This document shows positions 7,296 to 12,901 of a stretch of DNA of 12,901 nucleotides, one piece after another. Below the pieces are notes generated by a model that did no database searches, was not told the DNA's origin, and saw only the letters and a list, made by a program, of their open reading frames with translations. The position numbers were made by a program, and so were the translations under genes. Origin of the DNA: Treponema sp. (lineage in GTDB: Bacteria > Spirochaetota > Spirochaetia > Treponematales > Breznakiellaceae); NCBI GenBank assembly GCA_031284105.1, contig JAITAN010000173.1, positions 1 through 12,901 on the forward strand, in the 5' to 3' direction. Position 1 is the first letter of the stretch; each line of letters starts with the position of its first letter.

Positions 7296-7304
7296 TGCTA
7301 TAAT
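7296..7304 (+). promoter_or_regulatory. Promoter candidate upstream of dnaA (proximal, extended -10)
   Basis: TGCTATAAT is an extended -10 element with a perfect TATAAT hexamer (7299-7304). I see no good -35 at 17 bases, but an extended -10 can work without one. The expected start near 7311 falls right beside the DnaA box at 7314-7322, so DnaA binding would be positioned to repress its own transcription. Confidence 0.55.
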
Positions 7305-7313
7305 AGCGCCGGT

Positions 7314-7343
7314 TGTGGAAAACATGTGAATGCTTGTGAATTT
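7314..7343 (-). promoter_or_regulatory. Three phased DnaA-type boxes just upstream of dnaA
   Basis: TGTGGAAAA (7314-7322; TTTTCCACA on the other strand, fitting TTWTNCACA) is followed by TGTGAATGC (7325-7333) and TGTGAATTT (7335-7343). The TGTG starts are 11 and 10 bases apart, so all three face the same side of the helix. They lie between the proximal promoter and the start codon, suggesting autoregulation and/or the upstream half of a two-part origin. Confidence 0.65.
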
Positions 7344-7371
7344 TTACAAGAAAAATAGATAAGGAAATGCT

Positions 7372-8847
7372 GTGGCAGGTTGGGATTACGAATTTTTTTG
7401 GAAAGAAATCTTGAATCAAATGGCCGAAGAGCTCGGGGAACAGGAATTCTCACGCTGGTTTACCCTGTTGGAATACCTCGGTGCAACGGAAAATAGTATA
7501 GTTTTAGGCGTACCCTCAAATTTTTACCGGGAAGAAATGAAACGGCGATACAAAACCCGTATTGAAGAAAAGCTCAAATTGATAATTGAGAGAAACATAG
7601 GTCTTGTCTTTGAAATTGTACAGCAGCAGCCCAAGACAATGGTTCAATCCAAGCCGGAGGAACTTCCGCCTACGGAAACAGCCGGCGAATTTAAAGAAAA
7701 AAAAGAAAGTTGGAGAAAACCGGACGATATGTTCTCATATCAGGCGGCAACTGTAGATACTCCACATGCAGATGCTCCGGCCGTTTCCGGGCGTACTACA
7801 ACGAAGCGGCATCCGCAGCTGAAAGCGGAGTACACCTTTGACGCCTATATCATCGGGGATAACAACAGCTTTGCGGCAAATGCGGCGATAGCGATAGCGA
7901 AGAACCCGGGCATTACATATAACCCATTCTTCTTATACGGCGGTGTGGGACTCGGAAAAACGCATCTTCTACAGGCAATTGGAAACTATGTGTACGCCCA
8001 TTCTCCCGAAACAAAAATCGTGTATATCAATACCGAATCTTTTCTGAATGAGTACGTTGATGCGCTTAAAGAAAAAAACATGAGTTCCTTCAAGAAAAAG
8101 TACCGGTACGTTGATGTATTGCTCATGGACGATGTTCACTTTGTTCAGGAAAAGGAAGGACTTCAAGAAGAACTTTTTCACACGTTTAATACCCTTTATG
8201 AATCGAATAAACAGATTGTTTTTACGTGTGATCGTCCCGCTACGGAACTGAAAACAATTTCAGACCGTTTGCGCTCGCGGTTTGAACGAGGTCTCAACAT
8301 AGACCTTCAGCCGCCGAATTACGAGACGCGGTATGCCATTCTCAAAAAGAAGGCGGAATCTAAAAATGTAGCCATTACCGATGATATACTCGCCCTTATA
8401 AGCAAGAACGTCTCATCGAATGTCCGTGATCTTGAAGCCGCGCTCACCACCTTGGTCGCCTATGCCGATCTGGTGGGGAAGACTGTAACCGTTGAAATTG
8501 CGCGGCAGCAGCTCAAAGACGTATTTGCGGCTCCCAAGCAAACCAATATGTCCATAGACATCATTCAGCGGGTGGTGGCGGAGTATTTCAAAATAACGCC
8601 TAATGATCTTAAAGGAAAGAAAAAGTCTCAAAGCGTGGTGTATCCACGCCAGCTCGCCATCTACATATCCCGCGAAATCACCGAATTTTCTACAACCGAG
8701 ATAGGACAAGCTTTCGGCGGACGGGATCATACAACGGCGATGCATTCATGTAACAAGATCAGAGAACGCATACAAACAGACCCAACGCTTGATTCAATCA
8801 TACAGACCCTTATCAGAATGATAAAGGAGTACAACGCCAAAACGTAA
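7372..8847 (+). CDS. dnaA: Chromosomal replication initiator protein DnaA
   Basis: This 491-residue AAA+ ATPase binds DnaA boxes, melts the origin and helps load the replicative helicase. The start is GTG at 7372 with AGGA (7362-7365) 6 bases upstream; the nearby ATG at 7367 is out of frame and runs into an early stop. Domain I (about 1-85: WKEILNQMAEEL..., FSRWF) is followed by a variable linker (about 86-150). The ATPase domain carries Walker A YGGVGLGKTH (189-198), Walker B LLMDDVHF (250-257) and the arginine-rich motif RLRSRFERGL (299-308). The C-terminal DNA-binding domain contains the DnaA signature GRDHTTAMHS (450-459). All key residues are present. DnaA-type boxes lie on both sides of the gene, including directly at its promoter, which points to autoregulation. 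Confidence 0.99.
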   Translation: MAGWDYEFFWKEILNQMAEELGEQEFSRWFTLLEYLGATENSIVLGVPSNFYREEMKRRYKTRIEEKLKLIIERNIGLVFEIVQQQPKTMVQSKPEELPPTETAGEFKEKKESWRKPDDMFSYQAATVDTPHADAPAVSGRTTTKRHPQLKAEYTFDAYIIGDNNSFAANAAIAIAKNPGITYNPFFLYGGVGLGKTHLLQAIGNYVYAHSPETKIVYINTESFLNEYVDALKEKNMSSFKKKYRYVDVLLMDDVHFVQEKEGLQEELFHTFNTLYESNKQIVFTCDRPATELKTISDRLRSRFERGLNIDLQPPNYETRYAILKKKAESKNVAITDDILALISKNVSSNVRDLEAALTTLVAYADLVGKTVTVEIARQQLKDVFAAPKQTNMSIDIIQRVVAEYFKITPNDLKGKKKSQSVVYPRQLAIYISREITEFSTTEIGQAFGGRDHTTAMHSCNKIRERIQTDPTLDSIIQTLIRMIKEYNAKT

Positions 8848-8885
8848 CCGATACGCAAAGATGTGTCTAGATCTAAAAATATCCC

Positions 8886-8914
8886 TTGTAAATTTGTGAA
8901 TTTCTATGTATAAT
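8886..8914 (+). promoter_or_regulatory. Promoter candidate for dnaN-recF-dciA
   Basis: TTGTAA (8886-8891) and TATAAT (8909-8914) are 17 bases apart. A DnaA-like site, TGTGAATTT (8895-8903), lies inside the spacer, so DnaA could compete with RNA polymerase. A second TATAAT at 9009-9014 lacks a convincing -35 and is a weaker alternative. Confidence 0.55.
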
Positions 8915-9035
8915 ACGGTATAAATCGTGTATTTATAAAGAAGCCTGTGAATACCGTGAAGTAGAGGAAGTTTTTTCCAGAATTTGTGTAAACTGTAAAA
9001 TTTTGAACTATAATGAGATGAGCGGTTTATGCACA
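8895..9035. promoter_or_regulatory. DnaA box cluster in oriC
   Basis: The last site, TTATGCACA (9027-9035, plus strand), fits TTATNCACA exactly. Weaker sites on the other strand are TGTGAATTT (8895-8903, two mismatches; the same 9-mer occurs at 7335), TGTGAATAC (8946-8954, one mismatch) and TGTGTAAAC (8985-8993, one mismatch if A or T is allowed at position 3). Only the consensus box points toward the AT-rich region. Confidence 0.7.
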
Positions 9036-9045
9036 TATTACATGC

Positions 9046-9096
9046 CCTTATTATTATTACTATTATTATATATATAAATTCTTTATAATAATAAGG
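9046..9096. other. AT-rich unwinding element with DnaA-trio-like triplets
   Basis: Seven in-register triplets (four TTA, one CTA, two TTA) run from 9048 to 9068, 12 bases after the consensus DnaA box, with a short GC patch (GCCC) in between. This is the layout of the DnaA-trio element on which DnaA loads single strands. CCTTATTATTAT (9046-9057) and ATAATAATAAGG (9085-9096) also form a 12-bp inverted repeat with a 27-base, wholly AT-rich loop. The right arm ends at the dnaN Shine-Dalgarno sequence, so the same bases could fold in mRNA and affect dnaN translation. Confidence 0.65.
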
Positions 9097-9108
9097 AAGG
9101 AGAATGAA

Positions 9109-10206
9109 ATGAAATTTTCTTGTGAGCGAAGCGTTCTGCTTAAAGAAATTGGAATTGCGCAAGAGATCATCGCATCAAGAAATGCGATCTCTATTCTATC
9201 AAATATCTATATTGAAGCGGCGAATGATACGCTTATCATCAAAGCCACGGATATAAAGGTCAATTTTGAGACAAAGGTTCCGGTTACCGTGATAGAGCCG
9301 GGCGCCACAACCGTATTTTGTGATAAGTTTTTAGGAATTCTATCTTCAATACCGGATGGAGAATTGGAATTTGAGCATGTTGACACGAAAGTCATCATAA
9401 AACCGACAACTAAGAAGGTTAAATTTCAACTTAGAAGCATCGCCTCTGATAATTTTCCCGTGTTTCCGATGCCGAATGAGGAAAAGTGCTTCTCTATGCC
9501 CATAAAAGATTTTAAGGAAATGATACACCAGACCGTATTTGCCGTTTCCGATGATGAGACGCGCTATTTTATGACCGGCGTTTTGTTTGAGAAAATCGAG
9601 TCTAAAGTGAATATGGTTGCAACAGACGGCAGGCGGCTTGCTTTTATAAGTAAGGACATCGATAATGAAACAGCCGATTTTTCAGCCGTTATCGTGCCTC
9701 CAAAGATACTTACCATCATCACGAAACGGGCGGGAGACGAGGGACTTATTTCAATTTCCGTTACAGATAAGCTCATCTTTGTACGTTTCGGATCGTACGA
9801 GCTTTCATCCGTTTTGATAGACGGACAGTTCCCCAGCTATCATCGTGTTATTCCCGAGAACCACGAATACCACTTTACCTTAAATCGTATCGAGACGCTT
9901 GACGCGCTTAAACGCGTATCGCTCTTTGTTGAAAAATCCCACCGTATCTTCCTGAGTTTAACGCCCGGCGTACTTGCCATAGCGTCCGAAGAAGGCGAAT
10001 TCGGCGTTGCGAATGAAGAAATTCCGTGCAGATACGATGGGGAGCCGGTTTCAATCGCCATGAATTACCGGTATGTGGAAGAGCCGTTTAAGGTAATGAA
10101 TAATGACGACATAAGCATATATTTTACCGATACCAGTAAGGCAGTTACCATTAAACCGGAACCGGCAAGCGATTTCCTGCACGTTGTGATGCCCATGCAG
10201 TTGTAG
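9109..10206 (+). CDS. dnaN: DNA polymerase III beta subunit (sliding clamp)
   Basis: This 365-residue protein forms the ring that holds DNA polymerase III on DNA; its length is normal for the family. Visible hallmarks are the conserved ATDGRRLA (171-178), DGQFPSY (238-244) and the C-terminal VMPMQL, which lines the pocket that binds partner proteins. The start ATG at 9109 follows a strong GGAAGGAG (9095-9102). An earlier ATG at 9104 is out of frame and closes after two codons (ATG AAA TGA), overlapping the true start. The gene follows oriC and lies 9 bases before recF, so dnaN, recF and dciA are likely one transcript. Confidence 0.98.
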   Translation: MKFSCERSVLLKEIGIAQEIIASRNAISILSNIYIEAANDTLIIKATDIKVNFETKVPVTVIEPGATTVFCDKFLGILSSIPDGELEFEHVDTKVIIKPTTKKVKFQLRSIASDNFPVFPMPNEEKCFSMPIKDFKEMIHQTVFAVSDDETRYFMTGVLFEKIESKVNMVATDGRRLAFISKDIDNETADFSAVIVPPKILTIITKRAGDEGLISISVTDKLIFVRFGSYELSSVLIDGQFPSYHRVIPENHEYHFTLNRIETLDALKRVSLFVEKSHRIFLSLTPGVLAIASEEGEFGVANEEIPCRYDGEPVSIAMNYRYVEEPFKVMNNDDISIYFTDTSKAVTIKPEPASDFLHVVMPMQL

Positions 10207-10215
10207 CCCAGTAAG

Positions 10216-11454
10216 ATGCTTATATCGTCTTTGCGTTTTGTTTCTTTCAGAAATGTACGTGATGCCGAAGTTGCTACTCAGGCGAAAGATGTTTTTCTAG
10301 TTGGTGAAAACGGACAGGGAAAGACCAATTTTCTTGAAGGCGTTTATTTTTGCTCGTACGCTTCATCATTCCGTTCTGTGAACGACCGTGAGCTTATTTG
10401 TAATACGATTCATAATGCCGCTGAAAATGGTGAAGCGAATGAAAGAAAAAGCAAGGGCTGTTCGGTACAGGCGCGATTTATGATGCAGACAACGCCTGTA
10501 CTCTATGAAAAAGTTTTGGTAAAAATCGAAGATAACCGTAAAACAATCATTATTGATGGAAAGAAAGTCGAAGACCGGAAAGAACTCCTCTCTGTAGCGC
10601 CGTGCATCGTGTTTTGTCATGAAGATATGGTTTTTGCCGCAGGTACACCGGAAAATCGAAGGTGGTTTTTCGATCAAAGCCAAAGCCTCTGCGATCCTGT
10701 GTATGTGGACGATCTCCGCAACTACCGGAAAATTCTCAGAAGCAGAAACATTGTACTGAAAGACTACGAAAACGATGCGTTATACAAAACGCAGATGCTC
10801 GATGTACTCGATCCTCAGTTGGCGCGATACGGTATACATATCATGAAAAAGCGCTCCGAGGCTGTACGGCTTTTTTCGCAGACGTTTACACCGCTTTACG
10901 CATATGTTTCGGGTATTGACAATATCGAAGTACGGTACATTCCTTCGTGGAATTTGCGGGCTTACCGGCAGCAGAGGCAGCGGAAAAGCTCTGCCGCAAC
11001 ATCACCTGCGGATGCAGCGGCGAACGATTCTGTTTCCGATGAAGAACCGGACGAGGAAACAATTGTTGCGTTGTTGAAAAACCGGCGTGAAGGTGATTGT
11101 TCTTTCGGCGTTACTATGACGGGACCCCACCGCGACAAGTATGCGTTTACCTGCAAAGGCGCCGATTTTGCACGAACCGCTTCTACCGGGCAGCGGCGGC
11201 TTCTTGTATTGCTGCTGCGCGCTGCGGAGGCGCGGCGTTTTTCGGATATGAGCGGAAAAAAGCCGATTTTATTGTTGGACGATGTGCTTTTGGAGCTTGA
11301 TCCTGAAAAACGTTACCGGTTTCTTGAAGTGTTGCCGGAATACGATCAGGCGTTTTATACGTTTTTGCCGGAAGAACCGTATCTGCGGTATCAAAAATTC
11401 GATACCATTGTATACAAAGCGGCTAACGGCGTTCTATCAAGGATGGATGGATGA
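10216..11454 (+). CDS. recF: DNA replication and repair protein RecF
   Basis: RecF is an SMC-like ATPase that binds gapped DNA and helps RecO/RecR load RecA at stalled forks. This copy (412 aa) is somewhat longer than usual. Walker A is GENGQGKT (30-37), the ABC-type signature is ASTGQRR (322-328) and Walker B is ILLLDD (351-356) followed by ELD (360-362). A highly charged, low-complexity insertion at about 252-282 (RQQRQRKSSA..., then an acidic SDEEPDEE stretch) accounts for much of the extra length. No clear Shine-Dalgarno precedes the ATG at 10216; with only 9 bases after the dnaN stop, translational coupling is likely. The catalytic motifs are intact. Confidence 0.96.
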   Translation: MLISSLRFVSFRNVRDAEVATQAKDVFLVGENGQGKTNFLEGVYFCSYASSFRSVNDRELICNTIHNAAENGEANERKSKGCSVQARFMMQTTPVLYEKVLVKIEDNRKTIIIDGKKVEDRKELLSVAPCIVFCHEDMVFAAGTPENRRWFFDQSQSLCDPVYVDDLRNYRKILRSRNIVLKDYENDALYKTQMLDVLDPQLARYGIHIMKKRSEAVRLFSQTFTPLYAYVSGIDNIEVRYIPSWNLRAYRQQRQRKSSAATSPADAAANDSVSDEEPDEETIVALLKNRREGDCSFGVTMTGPHRDKYAFTCKGADFARTASTGQRRLLVLLLRAAEARRFSDMSGKKPILLLDDVLLELDPEKRYRFLEVLPEYDQAFYTFLPEEPYLRYQKFDTIVYKAANGVLSRMDG

Positions 11455-11460
11455 AAAAAG

Positions 11461-11928
11461 ATGAAAAAAGCAGGCGATCTCCTTTCGTTATTTTTTGACG
11501 AATACACAGCGTACAATACTCGAAGAATTTCAAAGGTGTTTACCTCATGGGCGGCCATTGCCAAAGAGCAGCGTATTCCGGCCGCAGTCGATCATGCCAA
11601 AATCGTTGAGCTTGAGCGGAATATCGTGTTTATTGAGGCGGATCATCCGGGGTGGATTCAGATTTTACAGACCAAGCAGCAAGAGCTTCTGGAGAGTTTT
11701 AGGCAAAGGTTTCCTGAATTGACCATCAGCGGCATTTCATTCCGGTTAAGCAAGGGCGCGATACAGGCGTGGGAAGATAACGGCGCGGAGTATGCGGAGC
11801 AAGCTGCCGCGGAGGGAACCGGCGCTTCCGAAGCGGCCGCGCCGCGTTCTGATGACGCTTTATCGAACATAGAAAACAATGCGGCATTTAAGAAACTTGT
11901 TCTGAATATGAAAGAAGGAACGATATAG
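11461..11928 (+). CDS. dciA: DciA-type helicase operator (DUF721 protein)
   Basis: This 155-residue protein has the DUF721 pattern at about residues 18-97 (RRISKVFTSWAAIAKE..., VFIEADHPGWIQILQTKQQELL...), including W30 and W65. Members named DciA assist loading of the replicative helicase DnaB in bacteria that lack the DnaC/DnaI loaders; that is family knowledge, and the function here is inferred. An alanine/glutamate-rich linker (about 108-135) leads to a short C-terminal helix (NAAFKKLVLNM). In family members the domain may be N- or C-terminal; here it is N-terminal. The ATG follows the recF stop by 6 bases. A GGATGG motif lies about 14 bases upstream, rather far, so coupling with recF is probable. 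A DUF721 gene in this position is known from Treponema pallidum. Confidence 0.85.
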   Translation: MKKAGDLLSLFFDEYTAYNTRRISKVFTSWAAIAKEQRIPAAVDHAKIVELERNIVFIEADHPGWIQILQTKQQELLESFRQRFPELTISGISFRLSKGAIQAWEDNGAEYAEQAAAEGTGASEAAAPRSDDALSNIENNAAFKKLVLNMKEGTI

Positions 11929-11983
11929 TATGAGACGCCCTTGTATGTCAACATAAATTCGGTACAAATGAACGAAAAGCCCC

Positions 11984-12012
11984 TTGACGGGAGATACGTT
12001 TCTTTGTATGAT
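11984..12012 (+). promoter_or_regulatory. Promoter of tRNA-Leu
   Basis: TTGACG (11984-11989) and TATGAT (12007-12012) are 17 bases apart, each one mismatch from consensus. The predicted start, near 12019, lies a few bases before the tRNA, as expected for a stable RNA gene. Confidence 0.75.
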
Positions 12013-12021
12013 TAGTCCCTT

Positions 12022-12105
12022 GCCGAGGTGGTGGAATGGTAGACACCGGGGACTTAAAATCCCCTCCTTGTAATGAGGGTACGGGTTCAACTCCCGTTCT
12101 CGGCA
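12022..12105 (+). tRNA. tRNA-Leu (anticodon TAA)
   Basis: The 84-base cloverleaf has acceptor strands GCCGAGG and TCTCGGC (one G-T pair) and discriminator base A at 12105. The D-arm contains TGG...GGTAGACA. The anticodon stem is GGGGA/TCCCC around loop CTTAAAA with TAA at 12055-12057. A long class II variable arm follows (CCTTG...GAGGG), then a perfect T-stem ACGGG/CCCGT with loop TTCAACT. The class II arm and the A discriminator fit leucine. CCA is not encoded and must be added by the nucleotidyltransferase. It has its own promoter. Confidence 0.97.
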
Positions 12106-12318
12106 GATTAGCGCCCATATATAAAAAGAAATAGCCCGCTGAAATCTGACGGTACTCTTCTTATATACGTAACAAGCGATGGTTTTGCACGGCGTAATAT
12201 GCGCTAGGCAAACGGAAGCCGTGAGGCTTCCAAGGCAGGGCCGGTTCACGCCTCCCCTACCCTTCACACGAAGGGACCTGTGCGCCCTCCGTTACCAGAG
12301 TTTTCAAAGGAGATGTTT
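12106..12318 (+). ncRNA. Hairpin-rich segment of unknown identity (possible structured leader or small RNA)
   Basis: No coding sequence is convincing here. Two strong hairpins stand out: GGAAGCC-GTGA-GGCTTCC (12214-12231), a 7-bp stem with a GNRA-type loop, and CCCTTC-ACAC-GAAGGG (12260-12275). CAGG (12236-12239) can pair with CCTG (12277-12280) to enclose the second hairpin. A Shine-Dalgarno-like AAAGGAGA (12306-12313) and ATG codons (12313, 12319) follow, so it may be the leader of a gene there. I compared it by eye with cobalamin and c-di-GMP riboswitches, SRP RNA, RNase P RNA and tmRNA and could not make any fit. No terminator is evident. Confidence 0.35.
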
Positions 12319-12324
12319 ATGTAT

Positions 12325-12456
12325 AGGCCTGGCCGGCGCGCGCCCCCCCACCCTTCCACCCCAGGGCCCGGGGGCCCCCCGGTTAACCTTTTTTTAAACG
12401 GTTTTTTTTTTTTTTTGGGCGGGCCGTGGGGGCCCCCCCCCCCCCCCCCGTGTTCC
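12325..12456. other. Anomalous low-complexity block, probably unreliable base calls
   Basis: This block differs sharply from everything around it. It is dominated by homopolymers (15 T's at 12402-12416, 17 C's at 12433-12449, several runs of 5-7) and by steps such as GGGCCCGGGGGCC and GGTTAACC. Such patterns are typical of low-quality trace ends or badly filled gaps, and I know of no bacterial element that looks like this. Ordinary sequence resumes at about 12457. Confidence 0.7.
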
Positions 12457-12687
12457 CCGCCGAAGCATAACAACCCTCGGCCCAGCGGATGCGGCCGGAA
12501 GCTTTATTTCATGTGATAATTCCGTCTATCCTCAAAAACACATCTTTTCTTATATACACGCTGTTCTTATATCAATAGAACATTACCGTTATCTCATGGT
12601 TCTTGTTGCGGCGCGGAGCCGGAACGTTGGGGAACCCTATTGTTATGTGCATGACCGCGTTGCGGTTGCAATATATACGGAAAAAGC

Positions 12688-12731
12688 CTCCGGATATACC
12701 GTCTGCCTTGGCCGGTATGGGTATACCGGAG
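12688..12731 (+). promoter_or_regulatory. Two mutually exclusive hairpins upstream of the lipoprotein gene
   Basis: CTCCGGATATACC (12688-12700) can pair with GGTATACCGGAG (12720-12731), with one bulged base. Alternatively CCGGTAT (12712-12718) pairs with ATACCGG (12723-12729) around a GGGT loop. The two folds share their right arm, so only one can form. They end 28 bases before the lipoprotein Shine-Dalgarno. If the frame ending at 12757 is real, this also lies in its coding sequence. No U-run follows, so transcription termination is unlikely. Confidence 0.35.
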
Positions 12732-12773
12732 AGCTGCTTCCGTGCAAACTTTTTTAATAGGAGAGTAAAAATT

Positions 12774-12901
12774 ATGTACCAAAAGACATGGTTTTTCAAG
12801 GGCATACTGGGCGTAAGTCTGGCGTGCGGGTTGCTGCTGTTAAGCGGCTGTGGTATGTCTGGGGAAGAAACAACGTACACCGTCAGTTTTAGCTCTGGAG
12901 A
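12774..12901 (+). CDS. Lipoprotein, N-terminal part (3' end outside window)
   Basis: The ATG at 12774 follows AGGAGAG (12759-12765) by 8 bases. The first 42 residues show a classic lipoprotein signal: a basic start (MYQKTWFFKG), a hydrophobic stretch (ILGVSLACGLLLL) and the lipobox LSGC with the modifiable cysteine at residue 26. The mature protein should be anchored to a membrane surface. The visible mature sequence (GMSGEETTYTVSFSSG) includes YTVSF, which faintly recalls the start of InlB-type B repeats (YTVTF) common in treponemal surface lipoproteins; that is only a hint. It may be cotranscribed with the possible gene ending at 12757. Confidence 0.85.
   Translation, partial: MYQKTWFFKGILGVSLACGLLLLSGCGMSGEETTYTVSFSSG

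Larger units (their letters stand above)
8848..9108. other. oriC: Probable origin of replication (oriC) between dnaA and dnaN
   Basis: This 261-base gap contains several DnaA-type boxes, a consensus box at 9027-9035, a TTA/CTA triplet run and an AT-rich inverted repeat, in the order known for bacterial unwinding regions. Genes on both sides of the region from 6775 to 9108 run away from it, as expected near an origin. Together with the upstream boxes at 7112 and 7314 it forms a two-part origin with dnaA in the middle, an arrangement known from Bacillus and Helicobacter. A skew plot would be needed to confirm it. Confidence 0.75.
12319..12757 (+). pseudogene. Possible small gene interrupted by suspect sequence
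   Basis: A good Shine-Dalgarno (AAAGGAGA, 12306-12313) precedes ATG 12319, but the frame soon enters the anomalous block. After the block a different frame, offset by one base, is open from about 12458 to TAA at 12755-12757. Its last part reads ...HYRYLMVLVAARSRN... and ends ELLPCKLF, with no start signal of its own. The two parts could be one gene of about 145 codons whose middle is miscalled. The stop is only 16 bases before the lipoprotein start, as in an operon. The product is not recognised. A chance open frame is a real alternative. Confidence 0.3.

Noticed and set aside
12264..12516. Gly/Pro-rich frames on both strands across the GC-rich block
   Set aside because: Their composition comes entirely from homopolymer runs in a block that looks miscalled.
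12158..12557. 11-base direct repeat TTCTTATATAC at 12158 and 12547 as attachment sites around the tRNA-Leu end
   Set aside because: Neither copy matches the 3' end of the tRNA gene, no integrase is seen, and the repeat is too short and AT-rich to support an integrated element.
12572..12880. Minus-strand frames at 12572-12880 and 12594-12782
   Set aside because: They run opposite the lipoprotein start, which has a clear ribosome binding site and lipobox, and show no features of their own.

Overview
The window looks like the replication-origin region of a spirochaete chromosome, most likely Treponema or a close relative. The evidence is the gene order dnaA, dnaN, recF, dciA (DUF721), an arrangement known from treponemes, together with PEGA-like/beta-barrel envelope proteins and a lipoprotein. 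I have not matched it to a named species.

Layout. Positions 1-356 hold one end of an IS3-family insertion sequence (OrfA on the minus strand, running off the left edge). Positions 357-741 contain no convincing gene but hold a folded, repeat-like segment. From 6774 down to 742 all genes read leftward: an MscS-type mechanosensitive channel, a 21-bp tandem repeat array, a membrane-bound class III adenylate cyclase with HAMP and TPR-like parts, and two exported proteins with a PEGA-like region and a C-terminal barrel. The last three genes overlap by 4 and 7 nt and look like one translationally coupled operon. From 7372 to 12105 everything reads rightward: dnaA, dnaN, recF, dciA, then tRNA-Leu(UAA). 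After the tRNA comes a 668-base stretch with strong hairpins, a block of about 130 bases that looks like corrupted sequence, and a possibly broken small gene. The window ends inside a lipoprotein gene.

How it works together. Transcription diverges from 6775-7371, so genes on both sides run away from the origin. DnaA boxes lie in two clusters: upstream of dnaA (7112-7131 and 7314-7343) and between dnaA and dnaN (8895-9035). The second cluster ends in a consensus box followed by a run of TTA/CTA triplets and an AT-rich inverted repeat, which matches the DnaA-box plus DnaA-trio plan of a bacterial unwinding region. DnaA (initiator), DciA (helicase loader/operator), DnaN (clamp) and RecF (gap repair) form a compact initiation and maintenance cluster. 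The cyclase operon is probably a separate signalling and envelope unit.

Most unusual points: the alternating A/B 21-bp array directly in front of the cyclase, the bipartite origin with its duplicated 17-base composite DnaA site, an unassigned hairpin-rich segment after tRNA-Leu, and the suspect base calls at about 12325-12456.
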